NCBI RefSeq assembly: GCF_004803715.2
Contig: NZ_CP039383.2
Coordinates: forward strand, 1,426,001 to 1,490,000
Source: Luteimonas yindakuii
GTDB lineage: Bacteria > Pseudomonadota > Gammaproteobacteria > Xanthomonadales > Xanthomonadaceae
DNA length: 64,000 nt
Direction of reading: 5' to 3'
In this document: positions 1 through 9,072 of the stretch, piece after piece
How the letters are laid out: each line of letters begins with the position of its first letter
How positions within the stretch are numbered: the first letter of the stretch is position 1
Notes under the pieces: model-generated
The model's database searches: none
What the model was told of the DNA's origin: nothing
What the model saw: only the letters and a program-made list of their open reading frames with translations
Program-made: the position numbers and the translations under genes

Positions 1-213
1 CGCCAGCACCAGCCCGGTCAGGGCGAGGAACCAGTCGTCGTGCGACTCCAGCGCGTCGCGGGCTTCGGCGAGGGTGGCCGCCACCGTGACCGGCAGCCCG
101 AGCTTCTGTTCGATGGCCTCGGCCACCATCCGCGTATAGCTGCGCGAGTTCTCCACCAGCAGGATGCGTTGCGGCAGCGCCGCCGAGGGCGGTCGCAGAG
201 GGAGGACGTGCAT
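1..213 (-). CDS. Response regulator (N-terminal fragment at window edge)
   Basis: The first 71 codons of a minus-strand gene run off the left edge. The visible protein has a short leader and then QRILLVENSRSYTRMVAEAI, which resembles the first beta strand and helix of a receiver (CheY-like) domain, followed by a second strand and helix (VTVAATLAEARDAL). The usual acidic pair is represented only by E-N, so the acidic pocket may be atypical. The phospho-acceptor region and any output domain lie outside the window; in this lineage such proteins often carry a GGDEF output, but that cannot be seen here. The start is the ATG at 213 with a purine-rich stretch upstream. Confidence 0.6.
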   Translation of the reverse strand, partial: MHVLPLRPPSAALPQRILLVENSRSYTRMVAEAIEQKLGLPVTVAATLAEARDALESHDDWFLALTGLVLA

Positions 214-330
214 GCCGCGGGGTCCGGATCGTCGCAGGGTTCGCAGCCGCTATCGGCCGTGCCCGGCCGGACTTGAGCCCGGCGCCACCGTGCGTCGTAT
301 CCTCCGCGCTCCATTCGCGGAGGGTCGGCC

Positions 331-1080
331 ATGCGGCGGTATTCGGAACGGTTCCTGGTGGTGTACTCGGGTGCGTTGACGGTGGCGCTGGCCGCCATCC
401 TGCTGACCGGCGCGCGTGAAACCCGCACCGCGACGTTCGACGAAATCGATGTGCAGCGGATCAACGTGCGCGAACCCGACGGAACATTGCGGATGACCGT
501 ATCCGGGCGCGAACGCTTCCCCGGCGGGATCGTCAAGGGTCGCGAGTTCCCGTTCGACCGCGGCGTGGCGGGAATGATCTTCTACAACGACGAAGGCACC
601 GAGACCGGCGGGCTGGTGTTCCGCGGCGAGGCGGGCGAGGACGGCAGGCCGGTGACCACCGGGCACCTCAGTTTCGATCCCTACCACCGCGATCAGGCGC
701 TAGGGCTGAGCGTGCGGCAATTCGGCGGTGGCTACGAATCCGGCCTCACCATCAACGACGTCGGCGACACGCCGATCGAGGAGCTGTTGCAGGCCATGGA
801 GCGCATCCGTGCGCTGCCCAAGGCCGAGCGGGCCGCCGCCCAGCAGGAATTCGCCGCGGGCGCGCAGCCGCTGGTGCCGCGGCTGTTCGTGGGTCGCACG
901 CATGACGGCATGGCCGCGCTGCAGTTGCGCGACGGCGACGGCAAGACCCGGCTGCAGTTCCGCGTCGACGAGGACGGAGCGGCGAGGATCGACTTCCTCG
1001 ATGCGGGCGGGCGCGTGCAACGCACGCTGCGTGCCGATGATGCCGGCGCGGCCGGGGACGCCGCGGGCAGCGACGCCTGA
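331..1080 (+). CDS. Membrane-anchored hypothetical protein
   Basis: A 249-residue protein of unknown function. Residues about 7-26 (FLVVYSGALTVALAAILL) form one hydrophobic segment, so it is probably an inner-membrane anchor with a periplasmic body. The rest is hydrophilic and contains two short, similar beta-rich segments (about residues 38-52, VQRINVREPDGTLRM, and about 195-215, AALQLRDGDGKTRLQF), suggesting repeated strand-turn-strand units. The start at 331 follows a GGAGGGTCGGCC stretch that can act as ribosome-binding site. It stands alone, divergent from the response regulator and convergent with the lipocalin gene. No catalytic motif is recognised. Confidence 0.7.
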   Translation: MRRYSERFLVVYSGALTVALAAILLTGARETRTATFDEIDVQRINVREPDGTLRMTVSGRERFPGGIVKGREFPFDRGVAGMIFYNDEGTETGGLVFRGEAGEDGRPVTTGHLSFDPYHRDQALGLSVRQFGGGYESGLTINDVGDTPIEELLQAMERIRALPKAERAAAQQEFAAGAQPLVPRLFVGRTHDGMAALQLRDGDGKTRLQFRVDEDGAARIDFLDAGGRVQRTLRADDAGAAGDAAGSDA

Positions 1081-1152
1081 CCGGCGCTGCCGGCGCGCCG
1101 GAACGCATGCGGGCCGCTCGGTTGCGATCCGCTGAGCGCCGGGCCGATCCCC

Positions 1153-1650
1153 TCACGGGGCAGGCGAGCCGCCCTGGGGGGTGTCGATCAGGTCGGCCAG
1201 TTCGAAGCCGTGCTCGCGGGCGGTGGCGAGGTAATCCTCGCGGGTCACCGCGTCGATCCGCGGCTCGCGCGCCAGCAGCCACAGATATTTGCGGTCCGGG
1301 CTGCCGACGAGGCTGATGCGGTACTCCGGGTCCAGCCGCAGGATCCAGTAGTCGCCCTTGGTGAAGGGAATCCAGCGCAGGCCGTCGGGCAGGAAGCTCA
1401 CCTTGAGCCGGCTGTTGGTGTCGTCGACCGGAGTCGCCTCGCCGATGGCTTCCTGCGGCTCGCCCTTGCCGTCGATCGCCCGGTTGGCCACGCGCACCTT
1501 GCCGTCGTCCTGAAGGCTGTAGGTGGCGGTGATGTCGCGGTAGTCCTCGGGCTCGTGGCGCATTGGCAGGCGGGCGATCTCGTACCAGGTACCGAGGTAC
1601 CGCTGCAGGTCGACCGACGGCACGGTGGCGGGTTCGTCGTGGTGGCTCAT
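1153..1650 (-). CDS. Lipocalin family protein (Blc-like)
   Basis: A 165-residue bacterial lipocalin. The first structurally conserved region of the family is clear: YLGTWYEIARLPMRHE (about residues 18-33) contains the G-x-W motif; the later strand YRISLVGSPDRKYLWLLARE corresponds to the third conserved block. Characterised bacterial lipocalins (E. coli Blc) bind fatty acids or lysophospholipids and are outer-membrane lipoproteins. This protein lacks any signal peptide or lipobox and begins MSHHDEPATV, so as written it would be cytoplasmic. No in-frame upstream signal sequence is evident. It is a single gene, convergent with the anchored protein on its 3' side. Confidence 0.85.
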   Translation of the reverse strand: MSHHDEPATVPSVDLQRYLGTWYEIARLPMRHEPEDYRDITATYSLQDDGKVRVANRAIDGKGEPQEAIGEATPVDDTNSRLKVSFLPDGLRWIPFTKGDYWILRLDPEYRISLVGSPDRKYLWLLAREPRIDAVTREDYLATAREHGFELADLIDTPQGGSPAP

Positions 1651-1820
1651 CAGGAGTTCTCTTGTGGGGAACGCCCTGTCTAGGCCATCCCGGGTGAACC
1701 GGCCGCATGCATCGGCCGATCTCCCGCCCTCGATGTGATGGCCGCGGCAACGGGTTGGAGGCGCCGCCGCGCTAACGTGAAGGCATCGGGCATGGCCCTG
1801 GATTGAACGAGGTTGTCGCT

Positions 1821-2222
1821 ATGAAGATCTGGATCCAAGCGCTGGCAGCGGGCGTGATCCTGACCGGCTGCTCGGCCGAACGCTGGGCCGAACGCGACGC
1901 GGTGGTGGCATGCGAACGCATGCTTGCGCAGGTGTTGGCCGATTCCGGCTCGGCGGTGATTCCCGAGCCGCAGGCGCAGGCGGCCGAAGGCGACGACGGC
2001 TTCCTGGTGACGTGGCCTGCCGGCAGCGGCCTGCGGGTGGCAGGGGCCGAAGGCGGCGCCTTGCGCGAAGCCACGGCACGCTGCCACTTCGGCCTGCAGG
2101 GCGACGTCGAATGGCTGGAGCTGGACGGAGAACGCGTCTTCGATCCGCTCACCGGCCAGGACGCGGCCCGCGAGCAGCGGCGGGACGCCACCGGCGACGA
2201 CGCCACGCCTGCCGGCCAGTAA
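1821..2222 (+). CDS. Small putative lipoprotein
   Basis: A 133-residue secreted protein of unknown function. The ATG at 1821 gives a typical lipoprotein signal: MKIWIQALAAGVILTGCSA, with lipobox ILTGC, so processing at Cys17 is expected. An in-frame TTG at 1803 would spoil the signal and was not used. The mature part is acidic and contains only two further cysteines (about residues 31 and 91), which could form one disulphide. The C-terminal 25 residues are low-complexity (Asp/Ala/Gln/Arg). It lies 108 nt upstream of dinG on the same strand, but that gene seems to have its own promoter. Confidence 0.7.
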   Translation: MKIWIQALAAGVILTGCSAERWAERDAVVACERMLAQVLADSGSAVIPEPQAQAAEGDDGFLVTWPAGSGLRVAGAEGGALREATARCHFGLQGDVEWLELDGERVFDPLTGQDAAREQRRDATGDDATPAGQ

Positions 2223-2330
2223 CCCTGCGGAGCAGTGCAACGCGCACCGGCTGAACGACCTTCAGCCTGGGCCGGTGCGCAAGCACCAGGCACAGGCCGG
2301 TCGCCGGTCGCGATCGCCGACAATGGGCGG

Positions 2331-4496
2331 ATGATGGATTCCGCTACCGCCGCCGCCGCTCCGACGCCTGCCGATACGCCTGTGCCCACCGACACCCCCG
2401 CCCGCGTCCTGACCGAGGCGATGAAGGACGGGGTGCGCCAGGCCTACCAGCGGCTGCAGGAGAACACCCCGGGATTCAGTCCGCGGCGCGCGCAGCGGCA
2501 GATGATCGGCATTGCCTCGCGCGCGCTGGCCACCAGCGGTGGCGTGGCCGCGATCCAGGCTCCCACCGGCGTCGGCAAGAGCCTCGGCTACCTCAGCGCC
2601 GGCGTCCCGATCGCGCTCGCCAGCCAGCGCAAGCTGGTGATCAGCACCGGCACCGTGGCGCTGCAGTCGCAATTGTTCGATCGCGACATCCCCGCCTTCC
2701 TCAAGGCCACGGGACTGGAAGCGCGGGTCGCGCTGGCCAAGGGCCGCACCCGCTACCTGTGCCCGCGCAACGCGCTGGAGCTGCATGCCGGCCCCGGCCA
2801 GGCGTCGATGTTCGGCGACATGCCGGCGGAGGAGGGCGAGCGCCTCTACGACCGCCCGCCGACGGTGCTGGAGATCGACGCCGCCGGCCGGCTGCTCGAG
2901 GCGTTGGCCGACCGCTCGTGGGACGGCGACCTCGACGACGCGGCGACACCGGTGTCGCCGGCCCTGCGTGGCCACATCACCACGCCCGCATCCGGCTGTG
3001 CCGGCAGGCGCTGCAGTCACGCCGCGCAGTGCCCGGTGCTGCGCGCGCGTCAGAACGTGCGCGAAGCGCAGGTGGTGGTGACCAACCACGCATTGCTGCT
3101 CTCGTCGCTGACCCTGGGCGAGATCGAGAACGGCCAGCCGCTGCTGGCGCCCCCGGGCGAGATGCTGCTGGTGCTCGACGAAGCGCACCACCTTCCCGGC
3201 GTGGCCATCGACCAGGGGGCGGCACGCATCGACCTGGGCGAGGCCGCGCGCCAGGTGCGGCGCATGGAGGGCCTGATCGCCAGTGCCTACCGCACGCTGG
3301 ACAAGGACACCATCGGTCGCCTGCTGCCTGGCGACGTGATCGAGCTGGCCGCGCGGCTGGCGAAGGCACTGAAGGCGTTCCGCAACGAGCTCGAACAGGC
3401 CTGGACTCCGGAACCCGGCGATCGCGAGCCGCTGTGGCGCGCGCCGATGGGGCGGCTGCCCGACAGCTGGATGCCGTCGATCGAAGCGCTCGCTGACGAC
3501 ACCCGCGAGCTCTACAACTGGGTGCATGCGGCGCAGCAGGCCGCGTCCAAGGGCAAGCCCGACGAACCCCTGCGCGAACGCCTGCTGCGCACGCTCGGCC
3601 CGGTGGTCGAGGCGATGGCGCAGCAGGATGCGCTGTGGGCAGGCTGGCGCCGCGAGGACCATGACGGCCAGCCGCCGATGGCACGCTGGATGGCGATGGA
3701 CCGCGACGGCGAGCTGCACTGCCACGCCTCGCCGGTGTCGGCAGCACAGGTGTTGCGTTCGCTGGTGTGGCGCGAAGTGGATGCGGTGGTGATGACCAGC
3801 GCCACGCTGGCGGCGGGACATGATTTCCGGGCCTTCGCCGCGGAGAACGGGCTGCCTGCACATGCCGAGATGGTGGCGCTGGACTCGCCGTTCGACCTGC
3901 AGCGCCAGGCGCAACTGGTGGTGCCGCGGTTCCCGGTGCCGCCGGACGACCGCGAAGGCCACCCGCGCGAGGTCGCACGCTGGCTCGACCGCGAACTCGA
4001 CTGGGGCCGCGGCAGCATGGTGCTGTTCACCTCACGCTGGAAGATGGAAAAGGTGGCCGAGCTGCTGCCGGCCACGCGCCGTGCGCAGGTGCTGGTGCAG
4101 GCGCATGGCAACAAGAGCAGGCTGGTCGCCGAGCACCTCGAACGCGTCGCCGCAGGCAAGGGCTCGGTCCTGTTCGGGCTCAACTCGTTCGGTGAAGGGC
4201 TCGACCTGCCGGGCGAAGCCTGCACCACGGTGGTGATCACCCAGGTGCCGTTCGCGGTGCCCACCGACCCGCAGACCGCGACGCTCGGCGAATGGCTGGA
4301 AAGCCGTGGCCACAACCCGTTCAACCTGATCGCGGTGCCGCAGGCGCTGCGCACCCTGACCCAGTTCGCCGGGCGGCTGATCCGCACCGGCGAGGACACC
4401 GGCCGCGTCGTCATCCTCGACTCGCGCCTGCTGACGCGCCAGTACGGCCAGCGCATCCTCGACGCACTGCCGCCGTTCGAACGGGTGATCGGCTAG
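2331..4496 (+). CDS. dinG: ATP-dependent DNA helicase DinG
   Basis: A 721-residue superfamily-2, XPD-like 5'-3' DNA helicase involved in repair of replication blocks and R-loop or forked structures. Walker A is QAPTGVGKS (about residues 76-84); Walker B is the DEAH box LVLDEAHHL; later motifs include MTSATL, LFTSRWKM and QFAGRLIRT, which correspond to the family's C-terminal helicase motifs. An iron-sulphur cluster is expected from cysteines in RYLCPRN and CAGRRCSHAAQCPVL, as in E. coli DinG. The start ATG-ATG at 2331 is preceded by GACAAT at 2319-2324 and no Shine-Dalgarno sequence, so the mRNA may be leaderless. Upstream in-frame codons to 2235 lack family similarity. Confidence 0.95.
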   Translation: MMDSATAAAAPTPADTPVPTDTPARVLTEAMKDGVRQAYQRLQENTPGFSPRRAQRQMIGIASRALATSGGVAAIQAPTGVGKSLGYLSAGVPIALASQRKLVISTGTVALQSQLFDRDIPAFLKATGLEARVALAKGRTRYLCPRNALELHAGPGQASMFGDMPAEEGERLYDRPPTVLEIDAAGRLLEALADRSWDGDLDDAATPVSPALRGHITTPASGCAGRRCSHAAQCPVLRARQNVREAQVVVTNHALLLSSLTLGEIENGQPLLAPPGEMLLVLDEAHHLPGVAIDQGAARIDLGEAARQVRRMEGLIASAYRTLDKDTIGRLLPGDVIELAARLAKALKAFRNELEQAWTPEPGDREPLWRAPMGRLPDSWMPSIEALADDTRELYNWVHAAQQAASKGKPDEPLRERLLRTLGPVVEAMAQQDALWAGWRREDHDGQPPMARWMAMDRDGELHCHASPVSAAQVLRSLVWREVDAVVMTSATLAAGHDFRAFAAENGLPAHAEMVALDSPFDLQRQAQLVVPRFPVPPDDREGHPREVARWLDRELDWGRGSMVLFTSRWKMEKVAELLPATRRAQVLVQAHGNKSRLVAEHLERVAAGKGSVLFGLNSFGEGLDLPGEACTTVVITQVPFAVPTDPQTATLGEWLESRGHNPFNLIAVPQALRTLTQFAGRLIRTGEDTGRVVILDSRLLTRQYGQRILDALPPFERVIG

Positions 4497-4515
4497 GGAA
4501 GCTCTGACAACTGCC

Positions 4516-4541
4516 GTCATTCCCGCCTTCGCGGGAATGAC
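4516..4541. repeat. REP-like palindrome
   Basis: A perfect 11-bp inverted repeat (GTCATTCCCGC / GCGGGAATGAC) around a CTTC loop lies 20 nt after dinG. Very similar GTCATTCCCGC palindromes are dispersed intergenic repeats in many proteobacteria. No T-tract follows, so it is not a classical terminator, though it may stabilise the dinG mRNA 3' end. Only this one copy was noticed in the window. Confidence 0.7.
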
Positions 4542-4661
4542 AAGCCAGGACGATTTCGTTCAGACGTTCCCTGGCGCGATTGCGGGCCGAGGTTTTTGCG
4601 CGCGTCAGCAGGCGCGGGCCGCGATGCTAGAGTCCGGTCCCCCTCATGCCACGGTGATGTC

Positions 4662-5594
4662 ATGTCCACGACCCGCGCGTTCTATCCCATCGGTACACCC
4701 GGTGTGCCCTGGACGGAGGCCGAACGCGCCGCCTGGCTTGCGCGCCAGCGTCGGCTGCGCAGCCATGCCGACGACGTGCTGGCGGCCATCGAGCGGCTGC
4801 GTGGTGATTGGGACGTTGTCGAGTACGGCACCCTGGACTATCCGCCGGAGACCTACCCGCTGCTGGCATTGCGCAGCCGCGACTGGAACGCGGCGCGCCC
4901 GCTGGCGCTGGTGACCGGCGGCGTGCACGGCTACGAGACCAGCGGCGTGCGCGGTGCGCTCGCCTTTGCACAGAATCACGGCCACGAGTACGCGGGGCGC
5001 ATCGACCTGCTGGTGGTGCCCTGCGTCAGCCCCTGGGCCTACGAACGCATCCATCGCTGGAATGCACATGCGGTCGATCCCAACCGCTCGTTCCGTGCCG
5101 ACAGCCCGGCTGCGGAGTCCGCCGCGTTGATGGCACTGCTGGCACCGTTTCGCGACCGGGTGCTGGTGCATATCGACCTGCACGAGACCACCGACACCGA
5201 CGAGTCGGAGTTCCGCCCCGCGCTGGCCGCGCGCGACGGTGCCGACTGGGTGCCGGGCAGCATTCCGGACGGGTTCTACCTGGTCGACGACAGCGAGCAT
5301 CCGCAGCCCGGCTTCCAGGCTGCGGTGATCGAGGCGGTCGCGCGGGTGACCCATATCGCGCCTGCCGACGAGCGCGGGGAGATCATCGGTTCGCCCGTCG
5401 TGGCGCCCGGGGTGATCGAGTATCCGGTCCAGCGCCTGGGCCTGTGTGCGGGCATCACTGGCGCACCGTATGTCACCACCACCGAGGTCTATCCGGACAG
5501 TGCCAGCGCCACGCCCGAGCAGTGCGATGCGGCGCAGGTCGCGGCGATCCGCGCAGCGCTCGACTACGCGCTGGCGCATCCGATCGCGCGCTGA
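4662..5594 (+). CDS. M14 family zinc metallocarboxypeptidase
   Basis: A 310-residue peptidase of the M14 (carboxypeptidase A/succinylglutamate desuccinylase-like) fold. The zinc-binding HxxE is GGVHGYETSG (His89, Glu92); the substrate-binding Asn-Arg pair is in DPNRSFR (about 139-145); the third ligand is in HIDLHETTD (about 170-178). No signal peptide is present, so it should be cytoplasmic and act on small peptides or acyl-amino acids. The ATG at 4662 was chosen because MSTTRAFYPIGTPG begins the conserved part; the 22 upstream in-frame codons are arginine/serine-rich noise. It is a single transcription unit. Exact substrate is not predictable. Confidence 0.85.
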   Translation: MSTTRAFYPIGTPGVPWTEAERAAWLARQRRLRSHADDVLAAIERLRGDWDVVEYGTLDYPPETYPLLALRSRDWNAARPLALVTGGVHGYETSGVRGALAFAQNHGHEYAGRIDLLVVPCVSPWAYERIHRWNAHAVDPNRSFRADSPAAESAALMALLAPFRDRVLVHIDLHETTDTDESEFRPALAARDGADWVPGSIPDGFYLVDDSEHPQPGFQAAVIEAVARVTHIAPADERGEIIGSPVVAPGVIEYPVQRLGLCAGITGAPYVTTTEVYPDSASATPEQCDAAQVAAIRAALDYALAHPIAR

Positions 5595-5679
5595 GCCGCG
5601 CACGTCTCGCTGCGGCTGCGACCGCGTGAAGGCGCTGGAGTAACATGCGCGCCGGGGAACGGAAGACGGTGCGCAACGG

Positions 5680-6663
5680 ATGGATGCAATCGTGGGAACA
5701 GGACTGCTGGCGGCTGCGCTGGCGGTGGTGGCCTGGTGGTGGCGACGCGCGTCGTCCACGCGGCACGTAGTGGATGCGATGCCCGCGCAGTGCGACGCCG
5801 ATGCCACGTCCACGACCACCGTTGCGCCGCCGGAGCGGGGCTGGCCGGTGGTGCTGCTGGAACTCGCGCTTGGCCCGTCGACCGTCGATGGCCGCACGGA
5901 GGCACATGACGAGGCCATCGTCGCCGCCGGCCGTTCGCTTGAACGTTTCGCCTCCGAGCCGAACCGCCTGCCGCGCCGGCCGCAGCTGTTGCCGCAGTTG
6001 CTCGGTGCCCTCAATGACGAAACATCGTCGGCGTCGCAGCTGGCCGCACTGGTCGGCCGTGATCCGGCGCTGGCGGCGAATCTGCTCAGGCTCGCCAACA
6101 GTGCGCTTTACCGGATCTACCCGGCGCCGGTCGAGAGCCTCGAACGCGCGGTCACGCTGATCGGCATGCAGGGCATGCGGCAGCTGGTCGCGCTCGCGTT
6201 GATGCAGCCGGTCATGCGCGCCGATGGCGGCGTATTCGGCCGGCTGCCGGACCTGGTCTGGGAACACACCCAGTACGCCACGCTCGCCGCGCGCGAGCAG
6301 GCCGCACGGGTGCACGGCGTCGATGCGTTCGCCGTGCAATTGCTGGTGCTGCTGCAGTGGCTGGGCGCGATCGTGGTGGTGCAGGCGTTGCGCGACGAGC
6401 ACGCCCGACGCGACCTTGTCGCACTACCGCTGCCCGCGATCGCGGACCTGCTGCAACACTGGGCACCGCGGCTCGGACGCCTGGTCGCCCAGGGCTGGGA
6501 CCTGCCGGCGCGGACTTGGCAGGCCTTCGAGCGTGCCGGCCCGGGCAGCGAGCTGGCGACGCTGGTGCAGGCCGCCTGTGCCGATGGCGCCGCGGCGCTG
6601 GATACGGTGCACGCCACCGACGCCGCGCGGTCGCCTGCGCAACTGGCGCTGGCCGCGTCGTAG
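5680..6663 (+). CDS. HDOD domain protein with membrane anchor
   Basis: A 327-residue protein. Residues 4-21 (IVGTGLLAAALAVVAWWW) are a membrane segment, followed by a linker and a region typical of HDOD domains from about 95 on: RRPQLLPQLLGAL, LAALVGRDPALAANLLRLAN (helices with the D-P-x-L motif) and ALYRIYPAPVESLERAVTLIG. HDOD proteins are catalytically inactive relatives of HD phosphohydrolases and serve in signalling scaffolds, often linked to c-di-GMP or stress control. The segment after about residue 290 is unremarkable. It is convergent with the BON gene; a 7-bp GCAGGCG/CGCCTGC inverted repeat (6679-6706) sits between them. Confidence 0.8.
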   Translation: MDAIVGTGLLAAALAVVAWWWRRASSTRHVVDAMPAQCDADATSTTTVAPPERGWPVVLLELALGPSTVDGRTEAHDEAIVAAGRSLERFASEPNRLPRRPQLLPQLLGALNDETSSASQLAALVGRDPALAANLLRLANSALYRIYPAPVESLERAVTLIGMQGMRQLVALALMQPVMRADGGVFGRLPDLVWEHTQYATLAAREQAARVHGVDAFAVQLLVLLQWLGAIVVVQALRDEHARRDLVALPLPAIADLLQHWAPRLGRLVAQGWDLPARTWQAFERAGPGSELATLVQAACADGAAALDTVHATDAARSPAQLALAAS

Positions 6664-6722
6664 GCTCACCGCGGCAGCGCAGGCGCCGCGTTCAGGCGAC
6701 GCCTGCGTGCTGCAGTCCCCTG

Positions 6723-7619
6723 TCAAGAATCACGTCGCCCGTTGCCGGCATCGATGGTCTCGGTGGACTGCGGCGCGTCGGCCGGCAGCATGCCGCTGGA
6801 GTGCCGGGCCCCTTCGCTGGCGCCACGGCCGCCGACGCGGATCCGGTTCTCGACGTCCTTCACTCCACTGCAGGCCTCGGCGAGATCCTCCGCGCGATGC
6901 TTCATCCACCGATGCGACACCGTGCCGGTAAGGGTCGCAACGCCATCGCGGACCTCCACCGAGATGTCGGACGCGTCGACATCGTCGTCCTCGGCCAGCT
7001 GTTCGCACAGGTTTTCCATGATGCGTTCGTCCGAGCGCGTGTAGCCCTTGGGGCCGCGACCGCGGAATCCGCCACGCCCGGCGGGATCGCCGCCGTTGCC
7101 GCGCCACGGTTCACCGCCGTTGCGATGGCCGCCGGTGCGCTGTGGCTGGTCCTCGCCGCCCTGGTACATGGTGGTGACGTCGCCGCCGCGGCTGCGGTCG
7201 AGCGACGAGGTGTCGTATTGCTCCAGGCGCGGATGGGAGCGGTAACGCCCTTCGCGCGACTCCTCAACGGGCGGGCCGGACATGCCATGGCCGAAGCCAC
7301 CCTGGCGCGATGCGCTGCCACCGAATCCACCCTGCGCGTAGGCCCCGCGGTTGTAGCCGCCGTCACCGTGGCCGTAGCGCTCCGAGAGCTGGCGGGTGTA
7401 GTCGCCATCGTTGCGCGGATCCTGCTGGCCGTGGCGCTGCTCCCGCTGGCCTGCGTGCCGGTCCTGGTCGTGGCCGTGGTCGTGGCGCTGCCGTGCACCG
7501 CTGCCCTCGTCGTGTCGGCCCCTGGCAGCCCAGTCGTCGTCGCGGCCGAACTGCCGGTCCTCGTTGTCCTGCCACTGGCCGCGGTGGCGCTGCTCGTGTC
7601 GATCGTGGTCGTGCTTCAT
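6723..7619 (-). CDS. BON domain protein with Gly/His/Arg/Gln-rich N-terminus
   Basis: A 298-residue protein. The C-terminal part (about residues 205-270) is a BON domain: SDERIMENLCEQL, then VRDGVATLTGTVSHRWMKH and a closing CSGVKDVENRIRV. BON domains bind phospholipid surfaces or partner proteins in the envelope. The first 200 residues are strongly hydrophilic and low-complexity (His, Gln, Asp, Arg and Gly), including repeated GGF/GGY motifs, and probably disordered. There is no signal peptide, so cytoplasmic location is expected unless exported by another route. The ATG at 7619 follows GGAGACAACC. Stress-induced BON proteins with such disordered N-termini are common in Xanthomonadaceae (family knowledge). 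Confidence 0.8.
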   Translation of the reverse strand: MKHDHDRHEQRHRGQWQDNEDRQFGRDDDWAARGRHDEGSGARQRHDHGHDQDRHAGQREQRHGQQDPRNDGDYTRQLSERYGHGDGGYNRGAYAQGGFGGSASRQGGFGHGMSGPPVEESREGRYRSHPRLEQYDTSSLDRSRGGDVTTMYQGGEDQPQRTGGHRNGGEPWRGNGGDPAGRGGFRGRGPKGYTRSDERIMENLCEQLAEDDDVDASDISVEVRDGVATLTGTVSHRWMKHRAEDLAEACSGVKDVENRIRVGGRGASEGARHSSGMLPADAPQSTETIDAGNGRRDS

Positions 7620-7853
7620 CGGTTGTCTCCTGTCGGCTGGACGCCGCGTTGGAACGGTGGCCCGACTATCGGCGCGGCGGCGTGCAGCGCGCGCATCCGT
7701 GGTGTCTAGAAATCGTTCAGTACGCCCGTTCACCCACCGGGCACGGGGGCTGGAGGCCGCCGGCTGGCTGCGGTCACCCCCACTTCCGGCAGGGCAGGGC
7801 GCGCCCGCGCGGCAGCAGACTCGCCGCACACCCTTCCCGTAGCGGAGCCCGCC

Positions 7854-9005
7854 ATGCCGACCTCCCGTCGTGATCTGCTGAAGTTCGCCACCCTGGCCGC
7901 CGCCGCCGGCGCGTTTCCCGCCCTGGCGAGCCCAACCGTGGCCAGGGCGGAGCGTCCGTTGCGCATCCTGATCCTCGGCGGCACCGGCTTCACTGGCCCG
8001 TTCCAGGTCGCGTACGCACTTGCCCGCGGGCACAGCGTGACCCTGTTCAACCGCGGCAAGCGGCCCACGCCGGAGTGGCCGGGCGAGGTCGAACAGCTGC
8101 ATGGCGATCGCAACACCGGCGACCTCTCCGCCCTCGACGGCCGCGAATGGGACGTATGCATCGACAACCCGACCACGCTGCCGTTCTGGGTGCGCGATGC
8201 GGGGGAGGCACTACGCGGCCGGGTGGGGCACTACATCTTCATCTCGACGATCTCGGTCTACGCCGATGGCAGCCGTCCCGGCATCGACGAGGACGCACCG
8301 CTGGCCGCGTACACCGGCGCCGACCCGCTGGCCGAGACGATGGAAAGCTTCCGCGCCGACATGGCCGGCCTGTACGGGCCGCTCAAGGCCGCCAGCGAGG
8401 CCGAGGCGCGCCGGCAGTTCGGCGAGGCGGTGACCGTGGTGCGCCCCGGCTACATCGTCGGCCCGCGCGACGAGACCGGCCGCTTCACCTACTGGCCGCT
8501 GCGCGTGGCCGAGGGCGGCGAGGTGCTGGTGCCCGGCGACGGGCGCGACCCGGTGCAGTTCATCGACGGCCGCGACCTCGGCGAATGGGTGATCCGCCTG
8601 GCCGAGACACGCACGTTCGGCACCTTCAACGCCGTCGGGCCGGCAAGGCGGATGGACACCGATGCCTTCCTCGCCAGGATCAAGGAGGCGACCGGCAGCG
8701 ATGCACGCTTCACCCATGTGCCGGCCGACTTCCTCGCCGCGCGCGAGGTGCGGTTCGGCGCCGACCTGCCGATCTGGTTCCCGCAGGACCACGAGTACGG
8801 CGGCTACGGCCAGGTCGACAACAGCCGCGCGATCGCGGCGGGGCTGGTGTTCCGGTCGCTGTCGACCACGGTGACCGACCTGCTGGAATGGCACCGCGCC
8901 CTGCCTGCCGAACGCCAGGCCGAGCAGCGCGCCGGCATGTCGCGCGAGCGCGAGGCGGAACTGCTGCGCGAATGGCATGCGCAGGGCGAGGCCGGTACTG
9001 GCTGA
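7854..9005 (+). CDS. NAD-dependent epimerase/dehydratase-like protein, Tat-exported
   Basis: A 383-residue extended/atypical SDR protein. The N-terminus MPTSRRDLLKFATLAAAAGA is a twin-arginine (Tat) signal with SRRDLLK, so it is likely folded with its nucleotide in the cytoplasm and exported. After the signal a Rossmann beta-alpha-beta follows: RILILGGTGFTGP (about 40-52), with the G-G-T-G-F-T-G dinucleotide loop. Later blocks include HYIFISTISVYAD and VVRPGYIVGPRDE. The classical YxxxK appears only as LYGPLKAASE, so Y-x-x-x-K is formally present. Substrate is unknown. It starts 234 nt from the divergent BON gene and ends 67 nt before the M20-like gene. Confidence 0.85.
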   Translation: MPTSRRDLLKFATLAAAAGAFPALASPTVARAERPLRILILGGTGFTGPFQVAYALARGHSVTLFNRGKRPTPEWPGEVEQLHGDRNTGDLSALDGREWDVCIDNPTTLPFWVRDAGEALRGRVGHYIFISTISVYADGSRPGIDEDAPLAAYTGADPLAETMESFRADMAGLYGPLKAASEAEARRQFGEAVTVVRPGYIVGPRDETGRFTYWPLRVAEGGEVLVPGDGRDPVQFIDGRDLGEWVIRLAETRTFGTFNAVGPARRMDTDAFLARIKEATGSDARFTHVPADFLAAREVRFGADLPIWFPQDHEYGGYGQVDNSRAIAAGLVFRSLSTTVTDLLEWHRALPAERQAEQRAGMSREREAELLREWHAQGEAGTG

Positions 9006-9072
9006 GGATGTGCGCCAGCGGGCCCGGCCGGTCGCGTTAAGATCCGGCGATCGTTGCTCGGGGAGTGGGCGG

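Noticed and set aside
4516..4541. dinG terminator
   Set aside because: The stem is strong but there is no T-tract, and the sequence matches the common dispersed GTCATTCCCGC palindrome.
6679..6706. Terminator between the HDOD and BON genes
   Set aside because: The 7-bp inverted repeat has a 14-nt loop and no T-tract, so it is too weak to list as a feature.
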